A stretch of DNA of 64,000 nucleotides, from contig NC_081149.1 of NCBI RefSeq assembly GCF_958295425.1, positions 1,240,001 to 1,304,000 of the forward strand, read 5' to 3'. Every line of letters starts with the position of its first letter. Within the stretch, counting starts at the first letter, position 1. Of the stretch, positions 1 through 12,400 are shown one piece after another. The position numbers and the translations under genes are program-made. The DNA is from Solea solea. Lineage: Eukaryota > Chordata > Actinopteri > Pleuronectiformes > Soleidae. The notes under the pieces were generated by a model. It did not search any database and had not been told where the DNA came from. It saw nothing but the letters and a program-made list of their open reading frames with translations.

Positions 1-2
1 AG

Positions 3-262
3 GTGATGCAGACCTGCACAGACCTGCTGAGACCTGCTGAGACCTGCACAGACCTGCTGAGACCTGCACAGACATGCTCAGACCTGCTGAGACCTGCACA
101 GACCTGCACAGACATGCTCAGACCTGCTCATACCTGCAGAGACCTGCACAGACCTGCTGAGACCTGCACAGACCTGCACAGACATGCTCAGACCTGCACA
201 GACCTGCTGAGACCTGCTCAGACCTGCACCGACCCGCTGAGACCTGCACAGACCGGCTCAGA
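3..262. repeat. 10/20-bp minisatellite in the rogdi last intron
   Basis: Units alternate GACCTGCACA and GACCTGCTGA with a few GACATGCTCA variants. One frame is open for 93 codons because the 10-bp unit lacks stops in it; there is no homology or codon signal, so this is not a gene. It sits beyond exon 10, where the intron before the last rogdi exon is expected. Confidence 0.9.
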
Positions 263-457
263 GTGCAATCTTGGGTCTTTTTAAGGTAACATTAGTGATT
301 AAATCTTATGATATTGGTGGAAAACATTGACATTTTCTTTTAGTGATTCAACGTGGCCTAAAAGGAAAAAAGGGGTTTAAATGTCCGTGTCATGAGGGGA
401 TAAAGGGGACTGCATAGAGTCAGCTTGGAACAGTGAATGTGAAGAGTTGTCGTGCAC
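263..457. other. rogdi intron 10, unremarkable sequence
   Basis: AT-rich intron sequence between the 10/20-bp array and the exon 10 donor (GTGCAC at 457-452 on the minus strand). No final exon encoding the conserved rogdi C-terminus is visible here. Confidence 0.6.
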
Positions 458-3400
458 CTTGTCTTTGAGCTGCTGACACAGCTGCAGGGAGATGGTGAAG
501 AACACCAGCGTGTCACTGAGCCAGGGAACCACACACTCCACCTTGTGAACATGGCTCACCTCGAAGCGGTTGTTGTTGAGCTCGCTGTGGGAGAAGGTGT
601 TCCAGAGAAGAGACAGCACTCAGGAATGACAGCTGTGGAATACTCTACTCTTCACATGTTTCTGCAGAGATGGTTTGTTTTCAGTGTTTTTACCAATTTT
701 ATCCTCTGCTTTTAACACTATTCACTACAAGGGTTGTAGTCAATGGCTAAATTATCTAATCCACTTATAAGAAGAAACAACTTGTCTGCTGTGAAAATGA
801 TCTGCTGGCTTCTCTGGTTTAACAGCACATTCAAACATTTACAATTAAAAGCTTCAACATCTTACAACATGGCTCCAGGGTTGTGCAGCACTGAACTTCC
901 TGCTGGCTTAAAGTTCTGTTGAAATGATGGAGACAAACCATCATCAGTCACATGGAGCTGTGTGTAACTGTGTGTGTAACTGTGTGTGTAACGGTGTTTA
1001 ACTCGGTGTGTAACTGTTAAACTCGGTGTGTAACTCAGTGTGTAACTGTTAAACTCGGTGTGTAACTCAGTGTGTAACAGTGTTTAACTCAGTGTGTAAC
1101 TCAGTGTGTAACTCAGTATGTAACAGTGTGTAACTCAGTGTGTAACAGTGTGTAACTCAGTGTGTAACAGTGTTTAACTCGGTGTGTAACTCAGTGTGTA
1201 ACTCAGTATGTAACAGTGTGTAACTCAGTGTGTAACAGTGTGTAACTCGGTGTGTAACAGTGTTTAACTCGGTGTGTAACAGTGTGTAACGATGTGTAAC
1301 AGAGTGTAACAGTGTGTAACTCAGTGTGTAACTCAGTGTGTAACAGTGTTTAACTCGGTGTGTAACAGTGTTTAACTCGGTGTGTAACAGTGTGTAACAG
1401 TGTGTAACAATGTGTAACAGTGTGTAACCTTGGTGGTGTTTGGAGGCAGCACATGAAGCTGGTAGACAGTCAGACACAGTTTGCTGAGGTTGATGTAAAA
1501 GTTCACCATCACGTCTCCAGGCATGGGAGGAGTAAACATTTTCTGTAAGAGAGTGTTAGACGATTATTAGACGAGTGTCAGAGGAGTGTCAGACGAGTGT
1601 CAGACGAGTATCAGACGAGTGTCAGACGAGTATCAGACGAGTATTAGACGAGTATCAGACGAGTGTCAGACGAGTATTAGACGAGTGTCAGACGAGTGTC
1701 AGACGAGTATCAGACGAGTATCAGACGAGTGTCAGACGAGTGTCAGACGAGTATTAGACGAGTGTCAGATGAGTGTCAGACAAGTGTCAGATGAGTGTCA
1801 GACAACTATTAAACGAGTATCAGACGAGTGTTAGACGAGTGTCAGACGAGTATCAGACGAGTGTCAGATGAGTGTCAGACGAGTATCAGACACGTGTTAG
1901 ACGAGTATCAGACGAGTGTTAGACGAGTGTCAGATGAGTGTCAGACGAGTATCAGACACGTGTTAGACGAGTATCAGACGAGTGTTAGACGAGTATCAGA
2001 CGAGTGTTAGACGAGTATCAGACGAGTGTTAGACGAGTATTAGACGAGTGTCAGACGAGTGTCAGACGAGTATCAGACGAGTGTTAAACGAGTATCAGAC
2101 GGGTGTTAGACGAGTATCAGACGAGTATCAGACGAGTGTCAGACGAGTATCAGACGAGTATTAGACGAGTATCAGACGAGTGTCAGACGAGTATTAGACG
2201 AGTGTCAGACGAGTGTCAGACGAGTATCAGACGAGTATCAGACGAGTGTCAGACGAGTGTCAGACGAGTATTAGACGAGTGTCAGATGAGTGTCAGACAA
2301 GTGTCAGATGAGTGTCAGACAACTATTAAACGAGTATCAGACGAGTGTTAGACGAGTGTCAGACGAGTATCAGACGAGTATCAGACGAGTGTCAGATGAG
2401 TGTCAGACGAGTATCAGACACGTGTTAGACGAGTATCAGACGAGTGTTAGACGAGTGTCAGATGAGTGTCAGACGAGTATCAGACACGTGTTAGACGAGT
2501 ATCAGACGAGTGTTAGACGAGTATCAGACGAGTGTTAGACGAGTATCAGACGAGTGTTAGACGAGTATCAGACGAGTGTTAGACGAGTATTAGACGAGTG
2601 TCAGACGAGTGTCAGACGAGTATCAGACGAGTGTTAAACGAGTATCAGACGGGTGTTAGACGAGTATCAGACGAGTATCAGACGAGTGTTAGACGAGTAT
2701 TAGACGAGTGTCAGATGAGTGTCAGACGAGTGTCAGATGAGTGTCAGACGAGTGTCAGACGAGTGTCAGATGAGTGTCAGACAACTATCAAACGAGTATC
2801 AGACGAGTGTCAAACGAGTATCAGACGAGTGTCAGATGAGTGTCAGACGAGTATCAGACACGTGTTAGACGAATATCAGACGAGTGTTAGACGAGTATCA
2901 GACGAGTGTTAGACGAGTATCAGACGAGTGTCAGATGAGTGTCAGACGAGTATCAGACACGTGTTAGACGAGTATCAGACGAGTGTTAGACGAGTATCAG
3001 ACGAGTGTCAGATGAGTGTCAGACGAGTGTCAGATGAGTATTAGACGAGTGTCAGACGAGTGTCAGATGAGTGTCAGACGAGTATTAAACCAGTATCAGA
3101 CGAGTATTAGACGAGTGTCAGACGAGTGTCAGATGAGTGTCAGATGAGTATTAAACCAGTATCAGACGAGTGTTAGACGAGTGTCAGACGTGTATCAGAC
3201 GAGTGTCAGATGAGTGTCAGACGAGTATCAGACACGTGTTAGACGAGTGTTAGACGAGTATCAGACGAGTGTCAGACGAGTGTCAGATGAGTATTAGACG
3301 AGTGTCAGACAAGTATCAGACGAGTGTCAGATGAGTGTCAGACGAGTATTAAACCAGTATCAGACGAGTGTTAGACGAGTATCAGACGAGTGTTAGACGA

Positions 3401-6400
3401 GTATCAGACGAGTGTCAGACGAGTGTTAGACGAGTATCAGACGAGTGTCAGACGAGTATCAGACGAGTGTCAGACTAGTATCAGATGAGTGTCAGACGAG
3501 TGTCAGATGAGTGTCAGACGAGTATTAAACCAGTATCAGACACGTGTTAGACGAGTATCAGACGAGTGTTAGACGAATATCAGACGAGTGTCAGATAAGT
3601 GTCAGACGAGTGTCAGATGAGTGTCAGACAAGTATCAGACGAGTGTCAGACGAGTGTCAGACGAGTGTCAGACAAGTATTAAACGAGTATCAGACGAGTA
3701 TCAGACGAGTGTCAGACAAGTATTAAACGAGTATCAGACGAGTTTTAGACGAGTATCAAACAAGTGTCAGATGAGTGTCAGACGAGTGTTAGACGAGTGT
3801 TAGACGAGTATTTGACGAGTGTCAGACGAGTGTCAGACGAGTATTAGACGAGTGTCAGACGAGTATCAGACGAGTGTCAGATGAGTGTCAGACGAGTGTC
3901 AGATGAGTGTCAGACAAGTATTAAACGAGTATCAGACGAGTGTCAGACGAGTGTCAGACAACTATTAAACGAGTATCAGACGAGTGTTAGACGAGTGTCA
4001 GACACGTGTTAGACGAGTGTCAGACGAGTGTCAGATGGGTGTCAGACAAGTATTCAACGAGTATCAGACGAGTATTAGACGAGTGTCAGACGAGTATTAG
4101 ACGAGTGTCAGACGAGTATTAGACGAGTGTCAGACGAGTGTCAGACGAGTGTCAGATGGGTGTCAGACAAGTATTAAAACGAGTATCAGACGAGTATCAG
4201 ACTAGTGTCAGACGAGTATCAGACTAGTGTCAGACGAGTATCAGACTAGTGTCAGACGAGTGTCAGACAAGTATTAAACGAGTGTCAGACGAGTGTCAGA
4301 TGAGTGTCAGACGACTATTAAACGAGTATCAGACGAGTGTTAGACGAGTGTTAGACGAGTATTAGACGAGTGTCAGATGGGTGTCAGACGAGTGTCAGAT
4401 GAGTGTCAGACGAGTATTAAACGAGTAGCAGATGAGTATTAGACGAGTGTCAGACAAGTGTCAGACGAGTAGCAGATGAGTATTAGACGAGTGTCAGACA
4501 AGTGTCAGACGAGTATCAGACGAGTGTCAGATAAGTGTCAGACGAGTGTCAGATGAGTGTCAGACAAGTATTAAACTAGTATCAGACGAGTGTCAGACGA
4601 GTATCAGACGAGTGTCAGACAAGTATTAAAGGAGTATCAGACGAGTGTCAGACGAGTATCAGACGAGTGTCAGACGAGTATCAGACGAGTGTCAGACGAG
4701 TATCAGACGAGTGTCAGACAAGTATTAAACGAGTATCAGACGAGTTTTAGACGAGTTTCAAACAAGTGTCAGATGAGTGTCAGACGAGTGTTAGACGAGT
4801 GTTAGACGAGTATTTGACGAGTGTCAGACGAGTGTCAGACGAGTATTAGACGAGTGTCAGACGAGTATCAGACGAGTGTCAGATGAGTGTCAGACGAGTG
4901 TCAGATGAGTGTCAGACAAGTATTAAACGAGTATCAGACGAGTGTCAGACGAGTATTAGACGAGTGTCAGACGAGTATCAGACGAGTGTCAGATGAGTGT
5001 CAGACGAGTGTCAGATGAGTGTCAGACAAGTATTAAACGAGTATCAGACGAGTGTCAGACGAGTGTCAGACGAGTGTCAGACGAGTGTCAGACAAGTATT
5101 AAACGAGTATCAGACGAGTTTTAGACGAGTATCAGACAAGTGTCAGACGAGTGTCAGACGAGTGTCAGACGAGTATTAGACGAGTGTCAGACGAGTATCA
5201 GACGAGTGTCAGACGAGTGTCAGACGAGTGTCAGATGGGTGTCAGACAAGTATTAAACGAGTATCAGACGAGTATCAGACTAGTGTCAGATGAGTGTCAG
5301 ACAAGTATTAAACGAGTGTCAGACGAGTGTCAGATGTGTCAGACGACTATTAAACGAGTATCAGACGAGTGTTAGACGAGTGTCAGACACGTGTTAGACG
5401 AGTGTCAGACGAGTGTCAGATGGGTGTCAGACAAGTATTCAACGAGTATCAGACGAGTATTAGACGAGTGTCAGACGAGTATTAGACGAGTGTCAGACGA
5501 GTATTAGACGAGTGTCAGACGAGTGTCAGACGAGTGTCAGATGGGTGTCAGACAAGTATTAAACGAGTATCAGATGAGTGTCAGACGAGTGTCAGACGAG
5601 TATCAGACTAGTGTTAGACGAGTATTAGACGAGTGTCAGACGAGTATCAGACGAGTGTCAGATGAGTGTCAGACGAGTGTCAGATGAGTGTCAGACGAGT
5701 ATTAAACGAGTAGCAGATGAGTATTAGACGAGTGTCAGACAAGTGTCAGACGAGTATCAGACGAGTGTCAGATAAGTGTCAGACGAGTGTCAGATGAGTG
5801 TCAGACAAGTATTAAACGAGTATCAGACAAGTATTAAACGAGTATCAGACGAGTTTTAGACGAGTATCAAACAAGTGTCAGACGAGTATTAGACGAGTGT
5901 CAGACGAGTATCAGACGAGTGTCAGATAAGTGTCAGACGACTATTAAACGAGTATCAGACGAGTGTTAGACGAGTGTCAGACACGTGTTAGACGAGTGTC
6001 AGACGAGTATCAGACGAGTGTCAGACAAGTATTAAACGAGTATCAGACGAGTTTTAGACGAGTATCAAACAAGTGTCAGATGAGTGTCAGACGAGTGTTA
6101 GACGAGTGTTAGACGAGTATTTGACGAGTGTCAGACGAGTGTCAGACAAGTATTAGACGAGTGTCAGACGAGTATCAGACGAGTGTCAGATGAGTGTCAG
6201 ACGAGTGTCAGATGAGTGTCAGACAAGTATTAAACGAGTATCAGACGAGTGTCAGACGAGTATTAGACGAGTGTCAGACGAGTGTCAGATGAGTGTCAGA
6301 CGAGTGTCAGACAAGTATTAAACGAGTATCAGACGAGTGTCAGACGAGTGTCAGACAAGTATTAAACGAGTATCAGACGAGTTTTAGACGAGTATCAGAC

Positions 6401-9400
6401 AAGTGTCAGACGAGTGTCAGACGAGTATTAGACGAGTGTCAGACGAGTATCAGACGAGTGTCAGACGAGTGTCAGACGAGTGTCAGATGGGTGTCAGACA
6501 AGTATTAAACGAGTATCAGACTAGTGTCAGACAAGTATTAAACGAGTGTCAGACGAGTGTCAGATGAGTGTCAGACGACTATTAAACGAGTATCAGACGA
6601 GTGTTAGACGAGTGTCAGACACGTGTTAGACGAGTGTCAGATGGGTGTCAGACAAGTATTCAACGAGTATCAGACGAGTATTAGACGAGTGTCAGACGAG
6701 TATTAGACGAGTGTCAGACGAGTGTCAGACGAGTGTCAGATGGCTGTCAGACAAGTATTAAACGAGTATCAGACGAGTATCAGACTAGTGTCAGACGAGT
6801 GTCAGACAAGTATTAAACGAGTGTCAGACGAGTGTCAGATGAGTGTCAGACGACTATTAAACGAGTATCAGACGAGTGTTAGACGAGTGTCAGACACGTG
6901 TTAGACGAGTATCAGACGAGTGTTAGACGAGTATCAGACGAGTATCAGATGAGTGTCAGACGAGTATCAGACACGTGTTAGACGAGTATCAGACGAGTGT
7001 TAGACGAGTATCAGACGAGTGTCAGACGAGTGTCAGATGAGTATTAGACGAGTGTCAGACAAGTATCAGACGAGTGGCAGATGAGTGTCAGACGAGTATC
7101 AGACGAGTGTCAGATGAGTGTCAGACGAGTGTCAGACGAGTATCAGACTAGTGTTAGACGAGTATTAGACGAGTGTCAGACGAGTATCAGACGAGTGTCA
7201 GATGAGTGTCAGACGAGTATTAAACGAGTAGCAGATGAGTATTAGACGAGTGTCAGACAAGTGTCAGACGAGTATCAGACGAGTGTCAGATAAGTGTCAG
7301 ACGAGTGTCAGATGAGTGTCAGACAAGTATTAAACGAGTATCAGACAAGTATTAAACGAGTATCAGACGAGTTTTAGACGAGTATCAATCAAGTGTCAGA
7401 TGAGTGTCAGACGAGTGTTAGACGAGTGTTAGACGAGTGTTAGACGAGTATTTGACGAGTATCAGACAAGTGTCAGATAAGTGTCAGACGAGTGTCAGAC
7501 GAGTGTCAGATGAGTGTCAGACGAGTGTTAGACGAGTATTAGACGAGTGTCAGACGAGTATCAGACGAGTGTCAGATAAGTGTCAGACGAGTGTCAGATG
7601 AGTGTCAGACGAGTATTAAACGAGTATCAGACGAGTGTCAGACGAGTATCAGACGAGTGTCAGACAAGTATTAAACGAGTATCAGACGAGTTTTAGACGA
7701 GTATCAGACAAGTGTCAGATGAGTGTCAGACGAGTGTCAGACGAGTATTAGACGAGTGTCAGACGAGTATCAGACGAGTTTCAGACGAGTGTCAGATGGG
7801 TGTCAGACAAGTATTAAACGAGTATCAGACTAGTGTCAGACGAGTGTCAGACAAGTATTAAACGAGTATCAGACGAGTATTAGACGAGTGTCAGACGAGT
7901 ATCAGACAAGTGTCAGATGAGTGTCAGACGAGTGTTAGACAAGTATCAGCCGAGTGTTAGATGAGTGTCAGACGAGTGGGGTTCTTTCTCAACCCCACCT
8001 CCTGATCTCACCACTCTACCAACAACAAATTCAACTCCTTCTCTATCCTCTTTCACCCCTCTATCTCATGATCAAGTTCTTTCCCTAATAACCTCTGCCC
8101 GCCCCACCTCCTGCCCCCTTGACCCTATCCCCTCTCACCTTCTTCAGTCAATTGCTTCTGATCTTATTCCTTTCCTCAGCCACCTCATTAACACATCTCT
8201 ATCATCTGGTTGCTTTCCAGACTCTCTTAAAGAGGCCAGAGTGACCCCCCTCCTTAAAAAACCCACCCTTGACCGGTCTGAAGTAAATAACTACAGACCT
8301 GTCTCTCTTCTTCCTTTTCTCTCCAAAACTCTGGAGCGTGCTATCTTTAATCAACTCTCCTCCTACCTTCACCGGAACAACCTTCTTGATCCTCTTCAGT
8401 CTGGTTTTAAAGCAGGTCACTCGATCGAAACTGCACTTCTTGCTGTCACTGAGCAACTCCACACTGCCAGGGCTGCCTCTCTCTCCTCTGTACTCATCCT
8501 CTTGGACCTTTCTGCAGCGTTTGACAGTTAACCACCAGATCATTCAAGAACTAGGTGTCTCAGGCTCTGCACTTACCCTACTCTCGTCCTATCTTCAAAA
8601 CCGAACATACAGAGTAACCTGGAGAGGATCCGTGTCTGAACCCTGTCCTCTAGCTACTGGGGTCCCTCAGGGTTCTGTCTTGGGCCCTCTCCTCTTCTCT
8701 CTATACACCAACTCTCTTGGTTCTGTTATTCTCTCTCATGGTTTTTCCACCCAACTCATTCTCTCTTTTCCAAGCTCAGACACACATGTAGCAAAACGGA
8801 TCTCCGCTTGTCTGACCGACATCTCTCAGTGGATGTCTGACCATCACCTGAAACTCAGTCTCGACAAGACTGAGTTTCTTTTTCTCCCAGGAAAGGGCTC
8901 TCCCACCACTGACCTGACCATCACCCTCGACAACTCTGTGGTAACTCCTTCTCATACCGCAAGGAACCTGGGTGTGACACTTGATGACCATCTCTCCCTC
9001 ACTGCCAACATTGCTGCAACAGCTCAATCTTGCAGATACATGTTGCACAACATCAGAAGGATACGGCCTCTCCTAACCCAGAAGGCGGCACAGGTTCTGG
9101 TCCAGGCTCTTGTGTCAGATGAGTGTCAGACGAGTATTAAACGAGTATCAGACGAGAGTTAGACGAGTGTCAGAAGAGTATCAGAGGAGTGTCAGATGAG
9201 TGTCAGATGAGTGTCAGACGAGCATTAAACCAGTATCAGACGAGTATCAAACGAGTATCAAACGAGTGTTAGACGAGTATCAGACGAGTATCAGACGAGT
9301 GTTAGACGAGTATCAGACGAGTGTTAGATGAGTGTCAGACGAGTATTAAACCAGTATCAGACGAGTGTTTGACGAGTATCAGACGAGTGTTAGACGAGTA

Positions 9401-12400
9401 TAAGACGAGTGATGTTTTTCTGTCACCCAATCAGCTGACTGGGGTACCATTTTACTCTGGTACCTCGAGGGAAGGGTGCCATAAAAAGTTGGGGGCTGGT
9501 TATTGTGGTAAAAAAGAATAAGTAACAGTGTTACTTACAGTGTTTTTTACCACAAAAAATATTTTTTTACCTTTTTTAGCCCCCACCGAACTGAAGCTTT
9601 CCACTCTCTGAACTGTCCTCATGTCTTCCTTCACAACATCCATGAACCTTCTCTGTGCTCTTCTGCTTTTCCTCCTGCCTTGCAGCTCCATCTTCTACAT
9701 CCTTTGCCCAGTATAATCACTCTCTCTGCTGCACGTGAGCAAACCATCTCAACCTTGACTCTCTGACTTTATCTCTAAACCTGAGCTGTCAATTATGTAA
9801 TTATCTCAAATATGAACCTGTCTCACTGTCATACATGATGGCAGCTCTCATCACCTATCTCAAATGTCACCTGTCTCACTGTCATACATGATGGCAGCTC
9901 TCATCACCTATCTCAAATATGTCACCTGTCTCACTGTCATACATGATGGCAGCTTTCATCACCTGTCTCACTGTCATACATGACGGCAGCTCTCATCACC
10001 TGTCTCACTGTCATATATGACGGCAGCTCTCACCCCCCGTCTCACTGTCATACATGACGACAGCTCTCATTGCCTGTCTCACTGTCATACATGACAGCAG
10101 CTCTAATCACCTGTCTCACTGTCATACATGACGGCAGCTCTCAGCTCCTGTCTCACTTCTCAGCATCAGTACCCACACACACACACACACACACGACCAC
10201 ATGTGTGTGCTCGGTGAAACAGGAAGTGGACACAAACAAAGTAACCACCATTCACTCTGTTTACCATCAGACCACTGGTAGCCAGCTCAGGCAGGGTCAT
10301 GGAGGCCGGGGTGGTGAGGCGGTTTCGTGCTCGCGTCAGCTGCAGCATCACTGCATCCATTAGCTACAGCAGCAAAAACATCAGGTTAGTAACAGAGAGA
10401 GGTCTGGACCCAGCTGCCCTGAGGTGGGACTGACCTTATTGACCTCGGCCCCCGTCTGGAAGTGGTAGGTGTCGTCACGGCTGGTGAGCAGCTGCAGAGC
10501 CTGGTTCACATGGTTCCTGGCATCCTGGATCTGGACAAGACCAGAGGGAGGTGAGACAGTAATGAGTGAGTGTGTTTAATGAACTCTCTTCACTCTTCAC
10601 TCCTTGTACGGCCTGGTCATGTTTATCATTTTGTCTTCATGTTAACAGATGAGTGTGTTCACACTGCACACGCTTCACGTTCATCTGCTTCACAGTTTCA
10701 GCATCTCGCCCCAGGATGCACCTTATTATCGGCACAATGTCGCTTTTCAGCAAATATTAGCTTTAAAATGTATTCCCTTACATACAACTGTAGGCTAAAT
10801 AAGCAGCTACCTCCAACATCTGCCTGCGTGTTCATGATGGGCTGTATTGGCTGTCTGACCCTAACATTAGAAAGTGTTTGACCTGCCACACCAAACCACA
10901 GCATGCTATCAATTATTAACACCCCACAAAACGTGAACAATGTGCAAACAATAGGTTTCTCTCTCTGTCCATGGATTCATTCGTCAGTGATCCACCTGAT
11001 AAAGAGAGAATGAATGAATGATATATGTAGAAACACTGACCTGCTGAAGCTTCCACTGCTTGTCCTCTCTGAACTGAAAATGCAGCACTTGGCTACTTTT
11101 GGCAACCTTCAGGTTTATGTCCTGTTGAGAAAAACAAATCATTAAGGTACACATTGAGCTTCAATCACACTTTAATGTAAATAGAAAGGCTGAACTAGTC
11201 AAACTCACCGCTTGAGTCAAAGCCTCTCCCTGTAGAGTCAGCACACCCTTCACTTGATCCATGCTGCAAAACAACAGTACATTAGACAGCATAGAAATGC
11301 TCACATCTGACTTCAGGTTTTTAGAGATAATAATCAGCCTTGTTTCATTTACTGCCACATTATGAACAATGGTTACAATCTTATTTCAACCATTATCATC
11401 TACAATTGAATGCTTTGATTCATTCAAGCTTCTCCCACTCTTAACACCATGGTTTAAATATCAAACACAGAACTTAGTTGACTTTATTTAGTCCTTGGCT
11501 TCATCATCTGTGATGTCATATTATGCACGTAGGGGGTGTGGCCTGCCTGTGATTGATGCTCACCTGTATTTGCATCAAATCTGATGGTTTTAGCCAAAGC
11601 TTATGCTGCAAGATATGATTTATGTTCCCACACTTCACTTTTGAAAACCTCCATCAAACACATCTGAAAAACATATCTGAAGCCAATTCTCATCTCATGT
11701 GGTCACTGGAGACATACATGAGGCTCCGCCTCCCCTGTCATCATGACAAGTAAAATACTAACAATGGTAAAGGAAATTAATTTGTCCACTTGACTGTTCT
11801 ATAAATCAGTTTTCTGTATGATTTCAACATTTCTTTGGTCAAAATCTCTGAATTTACACATTTCCTGTTCAAATACATGAGACAGCGGTGAGGTGAGGCG
11901 GCGATGAGCTGAGCTCCACTGTGCCGCACACACTGACTGAAGCAGGAGTTGGCTCATGTCCACTCTTTGTTTGATTATACATATACTAATATCTAATATC
12001 TAATATATTTAATGAATGTGTGAGACCTATTTAAAATGCACAGGGTGAGGCAGAAAGTATAGGGGGCAGTGCTGAGCCCCATAGGCACAATGGGTAACAG
12101 GTCTAGGGACAGATTTTGAAAGCAGGTCTGAATGGAGCCTCAGTGGACTTTGAAAAGGACTCCTGAGACTGTGGCTCATATCACTGAGCAAACACAGGGG
12201 GCGCTGTGCCCTCTTACTCATTAAACCATTGTTTTTCTGTACAAATATAAAATTGATGGCAGTAAACAATATTCCTGTTAGAAATCTCATGATAATAGCA
12301 CAAGCTGTGTTCATCTGTCCATGTCACATGATGATATATTCAAATCCATACACATCCTTATATAGAGGATCATGACTCTAATCATAACTGTAGAGGGAGG

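Noticed and set aside
3..284. 93-codon ORF at the left edge
   Set aside because: It is composed of the 10/20-bp repeat and has no coding character.
377..457. Extension of rogdi exon 10 into [14 protein letters not shown]
   Set aside because: Homology to ROGDI stops at LKDK, where a GT donor occurs. The following residues do not match the conserved C-terminus.
1556..9412. Plus-strand ORFs [16 protein letters not shown]
   Set aside because: They are repeat translations of the 11-bp unit in three frames, each ended by random variants. They are non-coding intron of rogdi.
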